Of a stretch of 64,000 nt of DNA, positions 1 through 11,200 are shown piece by piece. The translations under genes were made by a program, and so were the position numbers. The notes beneath the pieces are model-generated. The model ran no database searches and was not told the DNA's origin. It saw only the letters and a program-made list of their open reading frames with translations. The stretch's first letter is position 1. Every line of letters begins with the position of its first letter. The stretch is from assembly GCA_001600695.1 (NCBI GenBank), contig BCKQ01000011.1, positions 410,512 to 474,511 on the forward strand. Direction: 5' to 3'. Origin of the DNA: Ascoidea asiatica. Taxonomy: Eukaryota; Ascomycota; Saccharomycetes; Ascoideales; Ascoideaceae.

Positions 1-582
1 AGAAAGAATCAACGAGAATAAAAATCATGTTAAATAATTACTTTCTTACAATTGATTTTAAGTAATGGATATTTGAGATAAAGAAAAACGTACATTCATA
101 GTAAATTATTTAAAAAAAAAAAGATAAATAAAAAAGTAAGGATTAAAAATTAATCGATTTTTGTAAAGATTTAGTAATTAAAAATTGAAATTAACAAATA
201 AAAAGTGAAAAAAACAAATAAAAGAGTTCAATGCATCATTATAAAAAAATGTACGATCATTTAAATAAAAAAATTAAATAAGATAATTGAAAATTAATTA
301 AACTTAAGAGTAAAACACAGAATATAGAATAAATTAAGTAGGAACTGTATTAGTTTATTTTTTTTTTGGTGGTCATTATTATTATAATCTTTTTGATAAA
401 TTCATTTTGAAAATGAATTTTGAACAAACATTAACTTAATGACTGAATATTTTTTAAAAGTCTACTAGTTTTGATAGTTGATTTTTTTTTAAAAGAAATG
501 AAGTTGTAAAAATAAGAAATAAAAAAAGAGAAAATGATTGAAATATTAATGAAAGTTTTGAATTAATTAATTTTAAAGATTT
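1..582. other. AT-rich intergenic DNA at the left edge
   Basis: This stretch lies downstream of the HAP4-type gene, whose stop codon is at 583-585 on the minus strand. I see only A/T-rich sequence with short homopolymer runs. No open frame of useful length, RNA gene or repeat array is visible. Confidence 0.6.
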
Positions 583-2567
583 TTAAAAATTTATGAAATC
601 AAAATCTAAGGAGCCATTACTTAAATTTAAATTATCATTATTTCCATCTTTATTATTATTGAATTCATTAGACTCTCTTTCAATTTCTTTGAAAAAAGTG
701 AAATCAATCATTTCATCATCATTATCATTAATTGAATCTCCAGGATCAATCATCGGTATATCAATTGGTGTACTAAATATATCATCGAAATCTATTATAG
801 TTTCATTAATTCCATTTTTGGAATTATTATCATTAATATTATTGTTATTATTAATGTTATTGTTATTATCATTGAAAGTATTGAAATTTGAAGTTAATTT
901 TTCGAATGTATTTTTATCATTCAAATCATCATAATCATAATCATAGTCATATATTATTTCTTCTTCTTCAATTGGTTTAAGATCATTTGATGTCATTAAA
1001 ATATCATTATCATTATCAATTTCAGACTCAACTTTAATATTGTTATTGTTATTAGTATTAGTTTTATCAATTTTTTTGAAATTTAATTCATCATAATTGA
1101 GTACATTTTTATTATTAAGATTATAAAAAGCCATAGAATCTGGAATTGTATCAAAATGAAAATGAGCATCTAGATTAGAACTTATATTACTCATTGTTGT
1201 TTTTAAAGATAATGAATTATTTGAATTATTATTTGAATTACTTGTAGAAATTGTATTTGAAGATGTTAAACTTGGAGTATTTGAAATTGTATTTGAAATA
1301 AATGACATTGAATCTTCATAATGAGATCTTTTTCTAGTTATATGATTATGATTATTATTATTATTTATATTAATATTTTCATCCATAATATCTGGAAATT
1401 GTGGTGAAGAAACTTGACTAGCATTGTTGCTAACATTATTACTGAAAATATCACTACTAATTGGACTTGGAGTATTAATCGAATGAAATGAATGTAAACT
1501 ATTACTTATATTTGAAGAATCATTATTAATGCTAATATTTTGATGAATATCATTTTGAATTTTATTATTAATTTTATTTGAACCATTATCTAAATTGTTA
1601 TTGTTCTTGGTATTATTGATATTAGAAATATTTGTTGGAGAAGAAATTTTAGGAGAATTATCATTTGATTCAGATAATTTAACTTGTTCTCTTAAGGATT
1701 TTAAATCATTTACTAATTTAGATAATTCTGATTTTAATTGAGAATTTTCTTGTTTAACTTTTTTCAAAGCATTTTCAATAACAAATAAATTATTATTACC
1801 ATTGTTAACAGTAGTAGTATTAGTAGTATTGCTATTTGTATTAGAATTAGAATTTGTATTGATAATTGGAATTTTAGTTGTATTGATAACAGTTGATTTT
1901 TTATTTGAGATTTTTGAAGAGAATTGTTTTAATTGAGATGGGTTTATGAAATTTTTATTTTCTAATAAAGATTTTAAAGCAAAATTTAAAGCATCACCAT
2001 CTAATTTATTATTGTTATTATTATTTGAAGAATTCGAATTTAAACTAGAAATATTTGTCTTAGTGTTAATACTATTGATATTATTATTGTTATTATTATT
2101 ATTATTATTATTATTAATGACTATAGATTTATTCTTTGAAGATTTAGAACTTGCAGAATTTGAATCTTTTTTACTTTTTGATTCTCTTGGTTTTCTTTTT
2201 TTATTATTTAAATTTGAATTTGAATTTGAAGATGAGGAATTTGAAGAATTTGATGAAGAAGAATGATGAGAAGGTTTTCTACCAGGTTTTGGTCTTGGAG
2301 GTAATACCCAATTCTTAGAAGTTCTAATACTTATAGTTGGTAATGAATTTGAATTTGAATTTGAATTTAAATTTGAATTTTTTGGATCAAAATTTGAATT
2401 TAATTGACGACGTAAAAGTGGAGGAGTTTGAGTTGATTGTTGTAAACGAGTTATAACTGTTAAAGGAAAAAAAAAAAAAAAATTAAGTTAGTAAATATTT
2501 TATTTAAAGAAGGATATAAGGATAAAAATAAGGGATTTAATAATAGGTACATACGATTTGAAGACAT
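583..2567 (-). CDS. HAP4: Hap4-type activator subunit of the CCAAT-binding complex (two exons)
   Basis: Predicted 628 aa from exon 1 at 2567-2555 (ATG plus 10 nt) joined to exon 2 at 2456-583. Seen: residues 51-67 read RTSKNWVLPPRPKPGRK, the hallmark Hap4/HapX motif that docks on Hap2/3/5. A Lys/Arg-Ser segment follows, then Asn-rich linkers, a leucine-zipper-like coil at about 233-265, and an acidic C-terminus with Asp/Glu/Phe clusters typical of activation domains. Known: Hap4 lends the activation domain to the CCAAT-binding complex and drives respiratory genes in the nucleus; HapX relatives also have a bZIP basic region and cysteine-rich iron-sensing motifs. Neither of these is visible here, so the protein looks like S. 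cerevisiae Hap4 rather than HapX, although it keeps a zipper. A start at the TTG at 1767 would lose the diagnostic motif; the frame stays open upstream to the 3' splice site. Confidence 0.88.
2457..2554 (-). other. HAP4: Intron of the HAP4-type gene (98 nt)
   Basis: On the minus strand the donor is GTATGT (2554-2549). A TACTAAC branch point follows near 2490, then a long T run, and the acceptor AACAG ends at 2457. Splicing joins 13 nt of exon 1 to exon 2 in phase and restores an open frame through the Hap4 motif. The unspliced frame has no suitable ATG. Confidence 0.88.
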
Positions 2568-4974
2568 TTTTTTTGTAAAATAGAAGAGAATATAGTAATA
2601 TGAATATATAAAATTGAGATAAGTGATATTGTAATTGTAATTGAAATTGAAATTTAAATTGAAATTGAAATTGTAAAAGAAGTAAAATAATTGATTATAG
2701 TATAAGATTATTTATAATAAAATTCATTATATTTATAATAATAATAGTAATAATAAGGAGTTGAATTATATTATTATTATGTTATGTATATATAAATAAA
2801 AAGAATAAGTATATGTTTATATATTTATATATTTATAAGAATTTTTTTTAAAATTGAATGTAAAATTGGTCAGTTAATAAATCTTAAATTTAAAATAATA
2901 ATTTAAATTGTATAGAAGGAAATTTATTACTAATTTTTGAAATGAAATTTTTAAAATAATACGGTGAATTTTTTTTTTTAAAAAATTTTACTTTTTTAGT
3001 ACTTGTTTTTTATTGATTAATTTGTAATTGAGATTTGATTATTGAAATGTGATTACTGAAATTTGTATTTTAATTAATTGATTTAATTTGAATGTTTTTT
3101 TTTTTTAAATTGATTTAATATAATTTTTTTTATTAATTTATATTTTGATTTATAATTTAATGAATATATTCGTATCTAGAATATGAAATTATAAAGTTAT
3201 TTTATGATTTATTGATATACTATCGAGTTAAAATTATGATATTATAAAAACCGAAGATGGATGTATTATAGGATATTATGAAATTATGAAATTATGAAAT
3301 TATATTAATTAAAGATATTAGTATATTTAAAATATATTTGATTAAGTATTTGACTGTGATAATAAGAATATGAATAAGAATAAGAATAAGAATAAGAATA
3401 TGAATAAGAATATGAATATGAGAATAATATAAAATAAATTGAAATAAAATACCAAAGGTTAGAAAATTTATAAGAATAAAATGATTTATTAAAAGTTTAA
3501 GGAAATTTAATATTTATATAATGAAAATTGAGTATATAAATATATAATAAAATATGTAAGATATTTAAAGTAGAAATTAGCGTGCTTTTAGTATAATTTT
3601 TAGCAGAGTTTCTTCCAGCGCAGTAAAAACAGTAATAAAAGTAATAATACTGTAATAATACTGTAATAATACTGTAATATTGTGAGTGATAATTATCGAA
3701 TTATATCGAAACTCAAGGGCACGTAGGTCGTAGGCTGATGCGCGCTGCAGGCACAGGAAGCCGCACTTTTCAGCAGGGCTACACAGGCTCTAGCGTTCGC
3801 AGTCACAGTCGCAAACTCGTTGCCTGAGAAAGAAAAAAAAAAGAGAATATTCTTAAACACTGTATTTTATTTTATTTAAGTTGAAATTGGAGTTTAATAA
3901 GTTAATGCCAACGGTGGAATCAATAAGAAAATAACAGAAATCAAGAGAAAAAAGTAGAAGAAAAAGAACAAAAAAAAGTGATGGAATAAATGGAATAAAA
4001 GGAACAAGACTTGTTTAGGTAAAAAAACACTCAGGGAAAGTAGATCAGAGCACCTTACAGTAAGACAAGGTTTCAATCTGCACTTGAGCGTCAACTGGAA
4101 TAAAACCCGTTTTTCTTTTGGTGTTTTTATTTACTATTTGAAATTTAAGGGAAAAAAAAGGAATCGGTGACTCCGGCTCGGGAAGCGAAAAAACCATCAA
4201 TATTCAGTGTACTTTAGTAGTGAAGTGAATTTGTTAAGTAGCGTTGAATCTGCAAGTTGCTAGGAGAAGAATGTCGGCAATGGGAAATTTCCATGAATGA
4301 GCCCAGTTTTTGCTGAGGTTATAAGAGACTTGAAAAAAAGGAAAAGGACCCAGTGTTCCCGCTGGTGGGGCATTTATGGAGCACATCGATATACCCTTAG
4401 CGAGAAGACAAAATAGAAATGTAAGAGAAGGCACTCCTGTCTCAGTTTTACAATTTGTAAGACACGAAGATATTCATTACATCTTTCACCAATGAATCTA
4501 AGAAAATCTCCATTTTTTATTCCAATAAATTTGAATTGATTTCAAATATTAATTAGAATTGAACGTAAATTAATGAGAATCCATTAATTTTTTTAGAAAA
4601 TCCATTAATTTTCTAACCAATTGATTCTATTTACGTTACGTTCAGTAAAATGAAAAACGTAATATCCGCAGTGTTTAGTAAATAAAAGATCTGTATCGGT
4701 AATATATCGGAAGAGTTCGAGTTACAATTCACAAGTATACTACTTATATTATCAACTTCTTGTATTCTCACCGGTATAAATTAGCACTGAGAAGTATTGT
4801 TGTTTCAGGGTGGTTTAACATCCAAAGAGTAGTCCACAACGCTGAGGATTTCTATTAGTGAGTAAACACATAGCCTAAAGGATGAAATGAAATAGTGAAA
4901 GAAGGAAAAGGAAATAATGATTGCGCGCGGCCTCAAATAAAACTGCGATATTAAAGTGGCCGGATGAAGGAATT

Positions 4975-4997
4975 GCGTTTGCGTTTGCGTTTGCGTT
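4975..4997. repeat. Hexanucleotide tandem repeat GCGTTT
   Basis: Three exact GCGTTT units followed by a partial unit, inside a GC-rich island of the HAP4 upstream region. Confidence 0.85.
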
Positions 4998-5080
4998 GCG
5001 CCAGAGTTTTGTGTGGTTTGTGTCGGTCTTTGAAGAATGCTCGGATAAACGACAATCCCAGCATCCAGAGCCTGAGACCG

Positions 5081-5110
5081 ATCTTGAATTATCTTGAATT
5101 ATCTTGAATT
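5081..5110. repeat. 10-nt tandem repeat ATCTTGAATT x3
   Basis: Three perfect consecutive copies of ATCTTGAATT upstream of the HAP4-type gene. Its decanucleotide period matches the arrays before PHO84. Confidence 0.9.
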
Positions 5111-6493
5111 ATCCAATTCTAGAGCAAAACCCGCGCAGTTTTGGTCCGAGTAATAAAGAGAGTCAAGAACTGAGCCAGAAAAGCTACGTGCCCGACACTG
5201 GTTTTGTAACTTTTCACTAGTGAAAAAACCCGTGCAACTGACATTTCTCCTATTTTCAGTCGGACCAAATGAAGCCTTCCAAACCCCCGAGCTCCCAAAT
5301 ATTCCCAAATATTACCATGGTTCTTCACTACGGTTCTTGTAACGGTTTTTGAATACGCTTAACTCTGAAAATCCATACTTATTCAGAGATCTCATTGTTT
5401 TCTTTCATTTCTTTTATTCTGGCCACTGTTCTTCTAAAGTTCTTCTAAAGTTCTTTTGTATTTGTTCTCTGGTATTCTGGTTATATTCTTCAAAACGCTT
5501 GAGGTAAATACTGTTAAATTATCAATTAGTTTGGTTTATTGAGACTGAAAATCTACTTAAATATCTCATTTACAATAAATAATAACATTGATATGGTTAC
5601 TTCAAATGTTATTATGATACCGATAATAATTAATCGAATAACTATCAAATAATATTATTGTCACAATCTCCACATTTATCTGTATAACAAACATAAAAAA
5701 AAAAGTAACCTATCTAAAAATTCAATGATACTATTTTAAGCTATGTAATTTTATTGAAGAAAATCCTACCCATATATTCCTTCCTAATCTGGAACATTAC
5801 TAATCAGTTACATAACTCGTATTGATTTACTTTTTTATTTGAAAAGAATGGTTATAAAATCTTAGTTTTTTTAGTCTGAATTTATTTTAAAATTTTAATT
5901 TCTTTACTTTAAAATTCTACGGTAAAATTTATAAATCATTTTAATTAATCAATTAATTAATTAATCAATCTCAATTTTATTCCTTTAAATGTCCAATAAA
6001 TGAAGTATTTCCCCAGTTTTTATTTTTAATCTAAGACATTTTCAATTTACAAACCTTTAAAAATCACTTAAATCATAATAATCATAATAATCATAATAAT
6101 TATAACAATAATAAGTACCGCTCTTTAGTGCTTCAACATACTTGAACTAGCTGCTTCCCGGTTCTCTCTGCCTCTCAAATAAGATCTTCGACTTTGAGTC
6201 ATGAAATATCTTTTTTAACGTTACACGAGCCTTTTAAGCTGTTTTTTCTTCTTCAAAATCTTCGTCTTATTCCTTTTCGGGCTTTTAACTTCTTTCGGAC
6301 TTTTCACTTACTGCAAGCAGCCACATACAAAAACACTAAAACGCATTACTCCACTTATAAACTTACGAATTTCAAAAATTACAAACAAATTACATAATCA
6401 CAATCATATTACGTAATACACGCCATTTTAATTAATAATAAAAAAAAAAAAAGTATACATTAATTTCAATATTTATTTATTCAATTGACTAAA

Positions 6494-6533
<40 letters not shown>

Positions 6534-6543
6534 ACTATTTAAT

Positions 6544-6664
6544 TTAATTTGGTCCATTACCAAAATCAAGATTCTGAAAGTATTTTTTGATACTTTTTAT
6601 AATCCCAGAAATATGTTTATCTTCCAAATAAACATCAAAAACTGAATTAATTTCATTATTATTT

Positions 6665-6708
<44 letters not shown>

Positions 6709-7804
6709 AATATTATTACTATTATTTGAAGTTATATTATTAAATGTATTTTCATTAATTTTAGGTTTATGATATGGTAAAACTATCATTATTATCATAC
6801 TTTCACTTAATTCATGAATATAAATTGTTGAAGTTCTTGAATGAAGTGTAAATTTTTGAAATCTACCTCCAACATTTGATGCTGTTTTTTTAAATGTTTT
6901 AACAACTGATGATATCTTTTGTGTTCTACCTGGAGTGGCATATTCATTATTTAAATTATTATCATTATCATTATTATTATTATCCGTATCTCTATTCATA
7001 TTATTATTATTATTATTTTTATTAAATTCTGGAATTGTTGAATATGAAACAATTGATAAAAATGATTTTATTTCAAATATTATTAATTCTTTTGCATGTA
7101 TAGCTTCTGAAATTTTTTTTAAATAACTTTTCATTAATCCTGCTTTTGGTACTAATTCTTCAACAACTTTTGACCATGCTAAATATAATGATTCATCCCA
7201 AATTGTTGTTGGAAATATTTTACAATCTTCATTTTCATACATTTTTCTTAAATTTATATTTTCTCCATATTTAAATAAATTCTCTTTAAAATTTTCTTTA
7301 ATTCCATCTTTTTGATCTTCAATAAGTAAATCCCATTTATGTAATAATATAAAAACTTTACAATTTTCTGAAGTTTCTTTAATTCTTCTTAAAACTTTTG
7401 AAAATGTTACATAATCTTTTTTAACTGTATTTGAAACATCAAATACATATATTAAAACTTCTCCCATTGCAATTTGATTATTACCTTGTCTTAATAAATT
7501 TTCCATAAATAAATCTTGTCCTGCACAATCCATTATTGATAAATTTAAATTATTAAGAAATCTAAAATCAGTTCTTTCAACATCCATTGTTGCTCCTAAT
7601 CTACTAGTTTCATATGCTGAATAATTACTAAATATCATACTTTTCATTGAAGTTTTACCTGATCCACTACGACCCTTTAATTTATTAATGAAAAAAAAAA
7701 AAAAAAAAGTTAAATTATTAGATTATATTCTTCTTATCATACATATACTATATATAAGTAATATTTGTAATACTTACCATTAAAAGTAGTTTCTTTTGAC
7801 TCAT
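6544..7804 (-). CDS. GTR1: Rag-family GTPase Gtr1 (two exons)
   Basis: Predicted 385 aa from exon 1 at 7804-7778 (MSQKKLLLM) and exon 2 at 7674-6544. Seen: P-loop GRSGSGKT at residues 10-17, a switch region reading RLGATMDVE, G3 motif DCAGQD at 58-63, and G4 HKWD at 121-124. These match RagA/Gtr1 rather than RagC/Gtr2. The C-terminal roadblock-like part carries Asn-rich inserts, which explains the length over the usual ~310 aa. Known: Gtr1 pairs with Gtr2 on the vacuole membrane (EGO complex) and signals amino-acid supply to TORC1. The P-loop lies across the splice junction, so an annotation starting at the internal ATG (7647) would yield a GTPase with no P-loop. The G4 Trp replaces the more usual Met. 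Confidence 0.93.
7675..7777 (-). other. GTR1: Intron of GTR1 (103 nt)
   Basis: Donor GTAAGT at 7777-7772, a polypyrimidine run, and acceptor AAG ending at 7675 on the minus strand. The phase-0 junction joins codon ATG to GGT, creating MGRSGSGKT, exactly the expected Gtr1 start. No perfect TACTAAC is visible; a CTAAT/TTAAC stretch before the T run may act as branch point. Confidence 0.87.
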
Positions 7805-8253
7805 TTTGAAAACAGTTATTCTATAAATATATTAATCCTCAATAACAATTGAAATCTATTATCTATTTATCCTTTTCAATTCATTTATATATTCAAAATA
7901 GAACTACTTTTCATACAAATCAATTGATTCTATTTACAATAGTAATAACCTTTTATTATTATTATTATTATTATCCTTATCTCGTCACTTCTTCAGTACC
8001 GTAATAAATAATCAATAATAATTAGGATTAAAATATCCGTACACTTCCTGATAACGGTAACGGAAATATTTACACAATCTGTATCCTTAGTCCGGATATA
8101 AATATATTTTTTTTCAATTATTTTAATAAAAGAAATTGAAAAAAACTTGTAATTGAATAAAATATATATTATGAGTGTCAAACTAATAAATATCGATTGC
8201 TAGCTTGCAATTAGAAAAAAAAGTAAAAAAATATTATAAACAAAACTTTTGTA
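7805..8253. promoter_or_regulatory. GTR1 upstream region
   Basis: A 449-bp interval between the GTR1 start and the 3' end of the next minus-strand gene. It is A/T-rich with an ATT-type run around 7952-7972. I recognise no specific factor site. Confidence 0.4.
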
Positions 8254-11200
8254 CTATTGAATAACTTCAAAAGAACTTTCTTCATTATCTTCTTTTTTCA
8301 ATAATCTAGTTAGTTTAAAAAATAAACTTAAAAAATTAATAAAGTCTAAAAATAAATCGTTAACCAGAATAATCTTAAATATTGGATTTAAATATTTCAA
8401 TTGTTCTTCAATTAATAATCTATCTTCTTTTGTTAAGCTTCTGTTATGAATCTTAATTTTGTTTAAATTCAAATTTGAAATCATTTCCTTTGAAATATTT
8501 TTTGATGGAAGATTTTCAAATAAACGATTATTATCTCTAGAATGTACATTATTCTGAAGTATATTAGCATTCCTAGCCAAATTTCTATTTCTTATACGTT
8601 CTTCTCTATTGATAAGATAACTACCGGATCTACCATTATTATACATATCACTATCGCTAACTTGAATTTCACCAGTTGTTGGATTTCTAGATATTCTTCC
8701 CATAAAACTACGATTGGATCCTGTAACTAAACCACTTAAAATATTTCTTTCAAAAGTTCTAACATCAATTCGATTTCCAATATTGGTAGAGTATCTATTA
8801 CGATTATTCAAATTAGATGGGTCAATAGCATTTTCGCGATACCTAAATTGATCGTTTCTAACGTTGGAAGAGATTATATCCATGTTTAAAGTTGGTATAA
8901 CATTTTCAAGTTCAATAAATTCATTACCATTACTATGAACATTGTTTTGATTATCATTTGTATTCATTGAATCATTCTCATATTTTGCAATTGTTTTTCC
9001 AAGCAATTCACATAATATTTTACTTATAAATTGAAAAAATGCTCTATGAGTTGACATTAAATTCTGATTGTATGGAGAAAGTAAGTAATCCTCAGCAGGA
9101 TTTTTTCTATAATTATATTTATTAGCATTATAATTTTCATCATCAATGTAATTATCTTCAATTAATCTACTATAAAATTCTTTAAGATCATTTGTTTTTT
9201 CTTTTATTCTATTCATTACATTAAATTGAGAAACCTTTATGAACCCCATTGTCAAAATTTGAATCAATTGTAAATTTTTCTCTTTATCTTCAATAAATTC
9301 TTTATAATATTCATAAAATAAATTCTGCATAGTGGTTTTCCAAATTTTAAAAATATTTCCATTTTTTTTGTGAGGTCTATTTAGTAAAAAAAATTGATAA
9401 TCGAAGTTAGGTGGATATTTTTGGTTTGAACTTTGTGGGAATATGGGCAGACTTTTAGAATTAAATTTATACTTAAATTTAGATATACTATCAGTTCCAT
9501 ATACTGGATTGGGAATAACCCCAGCAAAACCTTCAAAATCAAATAGAACTAAAGCCTCAATTATATCTAAAAGGCCATCATTGAATTTAACTTTCAAATT
9601 TTCATTCTTTGAAACAAGTTTTGGCAATAAAATAAATATTTCAAGCTTTAGTATGAACGCTTCCTGATTTTGAGAATTAATCAAATTCTTATTATTATGA
9701 CTATTTAAGTTTGCTTCTTTTTTTAGCAACGTGTTTTTGATTGAAGATTGAATAATATCGATTGATTCTTCATCAAAGTCAATATTTGGAAAACCATTTA
9801 AAACTCTAAAACAATTTATTTTTAGCCAAAGATTTACATCAGAATCATCTAATTTTAAATTATTGATTATAGATTCTTTGAATAATTTATTTATTTGAAT
9901 AACTGTTTGCAAATTAATTTGATAATCACACTCAAAATTATTATTTTTGCCTTTCTTCATATTATTATCTAAATGATTATCATTTGTGATCAAATTTTTT
10001 GAAATATTATTAATAGAATGGTTATTCAAATCATCATTTTCACAATCATAATCTTCTTCACCATATCCTAAATCCTTGATATAAATTGAATAAATTTTAG
10101 TAAATAACACTAATAAACTAACTTTTTGATGATTATTTAAATTTTTATTTGATAATTTTTTTTTTATAAAAATTAAAACTTTATTAATTAAGCTTGGAAG
10201 AATTAAAATGATCGCTCTTATAAATTTAGTGGAAGAATTATAAATAGACGGAGATTCATTAAGATATTTATTCAAATCACATGTTAAATTTTTATTTTTT
10301 CTAGATAAGGTAATGAAAAAGAAATAGAAAAATTCTATTAATGAATTTGAATTTTCAAGTAATTTATTTTGAATGAAATGGAATTTAACTTTAATTTGAG
10401 AAATGTTCAAAAAAGAGACCATAAGATTTAAAATATTAATATAAGATTCAATAATAAAATTGGAGTTTAAAAGTTGCTTTTTATTATTATCAACATAATC
10501 AAGTAAAATATTATCATTGTTAGTATAAAATGCAGTTATGATCTTGAAAGTACTATCTAATAAACTTGAAATATTATCTAATAATGAATCATCAATATTT
10601 AAATCCAGAATAGCATCATTTAATTTTTTTTTTTGATTATTTATACATTTTGTTAAATTAATTAAATATGATTCCAATGAAGATAAAAGTGGATTGAAAA
10701 TTAAAGCCATGCATTTTAAATAATGATAAATATCTTTACAATTTAAATTTTGATTACCTTTAATGACGTTTGTTAAAAAGAAATTAGAAATCAAAGTTAA
10801 AGATTTTGAATAATTTAAAATTAAACAATTTAAAAAAGATTGATCAAAATTTAAATAAGAAGTAGAATTATCACTTAAATCATTTTTTGTATTAAAATTT
10901 AAATCTGAATTTATATTAAAACTTTCGAATTTAATTGATTTTAAACAAGAAAAATAATAACAAATTTCTTCAATATCTGAAGATCCAGGATTTTTATTAA
11001 TTGATTCAAAAATTAAATCAAATAATTTTTCAACAATATTTTCTTTTATTGCTTTACTAAAATTCTCAACATTATTATTAAAATTCTCGCCTTTTTTTAA
11101 ACTTTTACAAGGTTCATTTTTAATATGTTTAAATAAATGAAAGTTTTTAGCAACTGAAGATAAAACTAAAGAATTTGAGTTATTAGAATTTTTAATTAAA

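Larger units (their letters stand above)
2568..6543. promoter_or_regulatory. 4-kb upstream region of the HAP4-type gene
   Basis: This is a gene-free interval between the HAP4-type start and the 3' end of GTR1. Most of it is A/T-rich, but 3715-3830 and about 4930-5330 are much richer in G+C and look like activator clusters. It holds short tandem repeats: an 11-nt unit at about 3641-3680, GCGTTT units at 4975-4997, and a 10-nt unit at 5081-5110. A TGGGGC sequence near 4365 resembles a Mig1 core, which would suit carbon control of HAP4, but this is weak. Small open frames here (for example 5099-5328 minus) have no recognisable protein character. Confidence 0.5.

Noticed and set aside
4700-4740. 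tRNA B-box-like GAGTTCGAGTTAC
   Set aside because: No matching A box, acceptor stem or T-stem pairing is visible around it. Similar checks near 54255 (GATTCAAAT) and 22881 (GTTCGAGCC) also failed.
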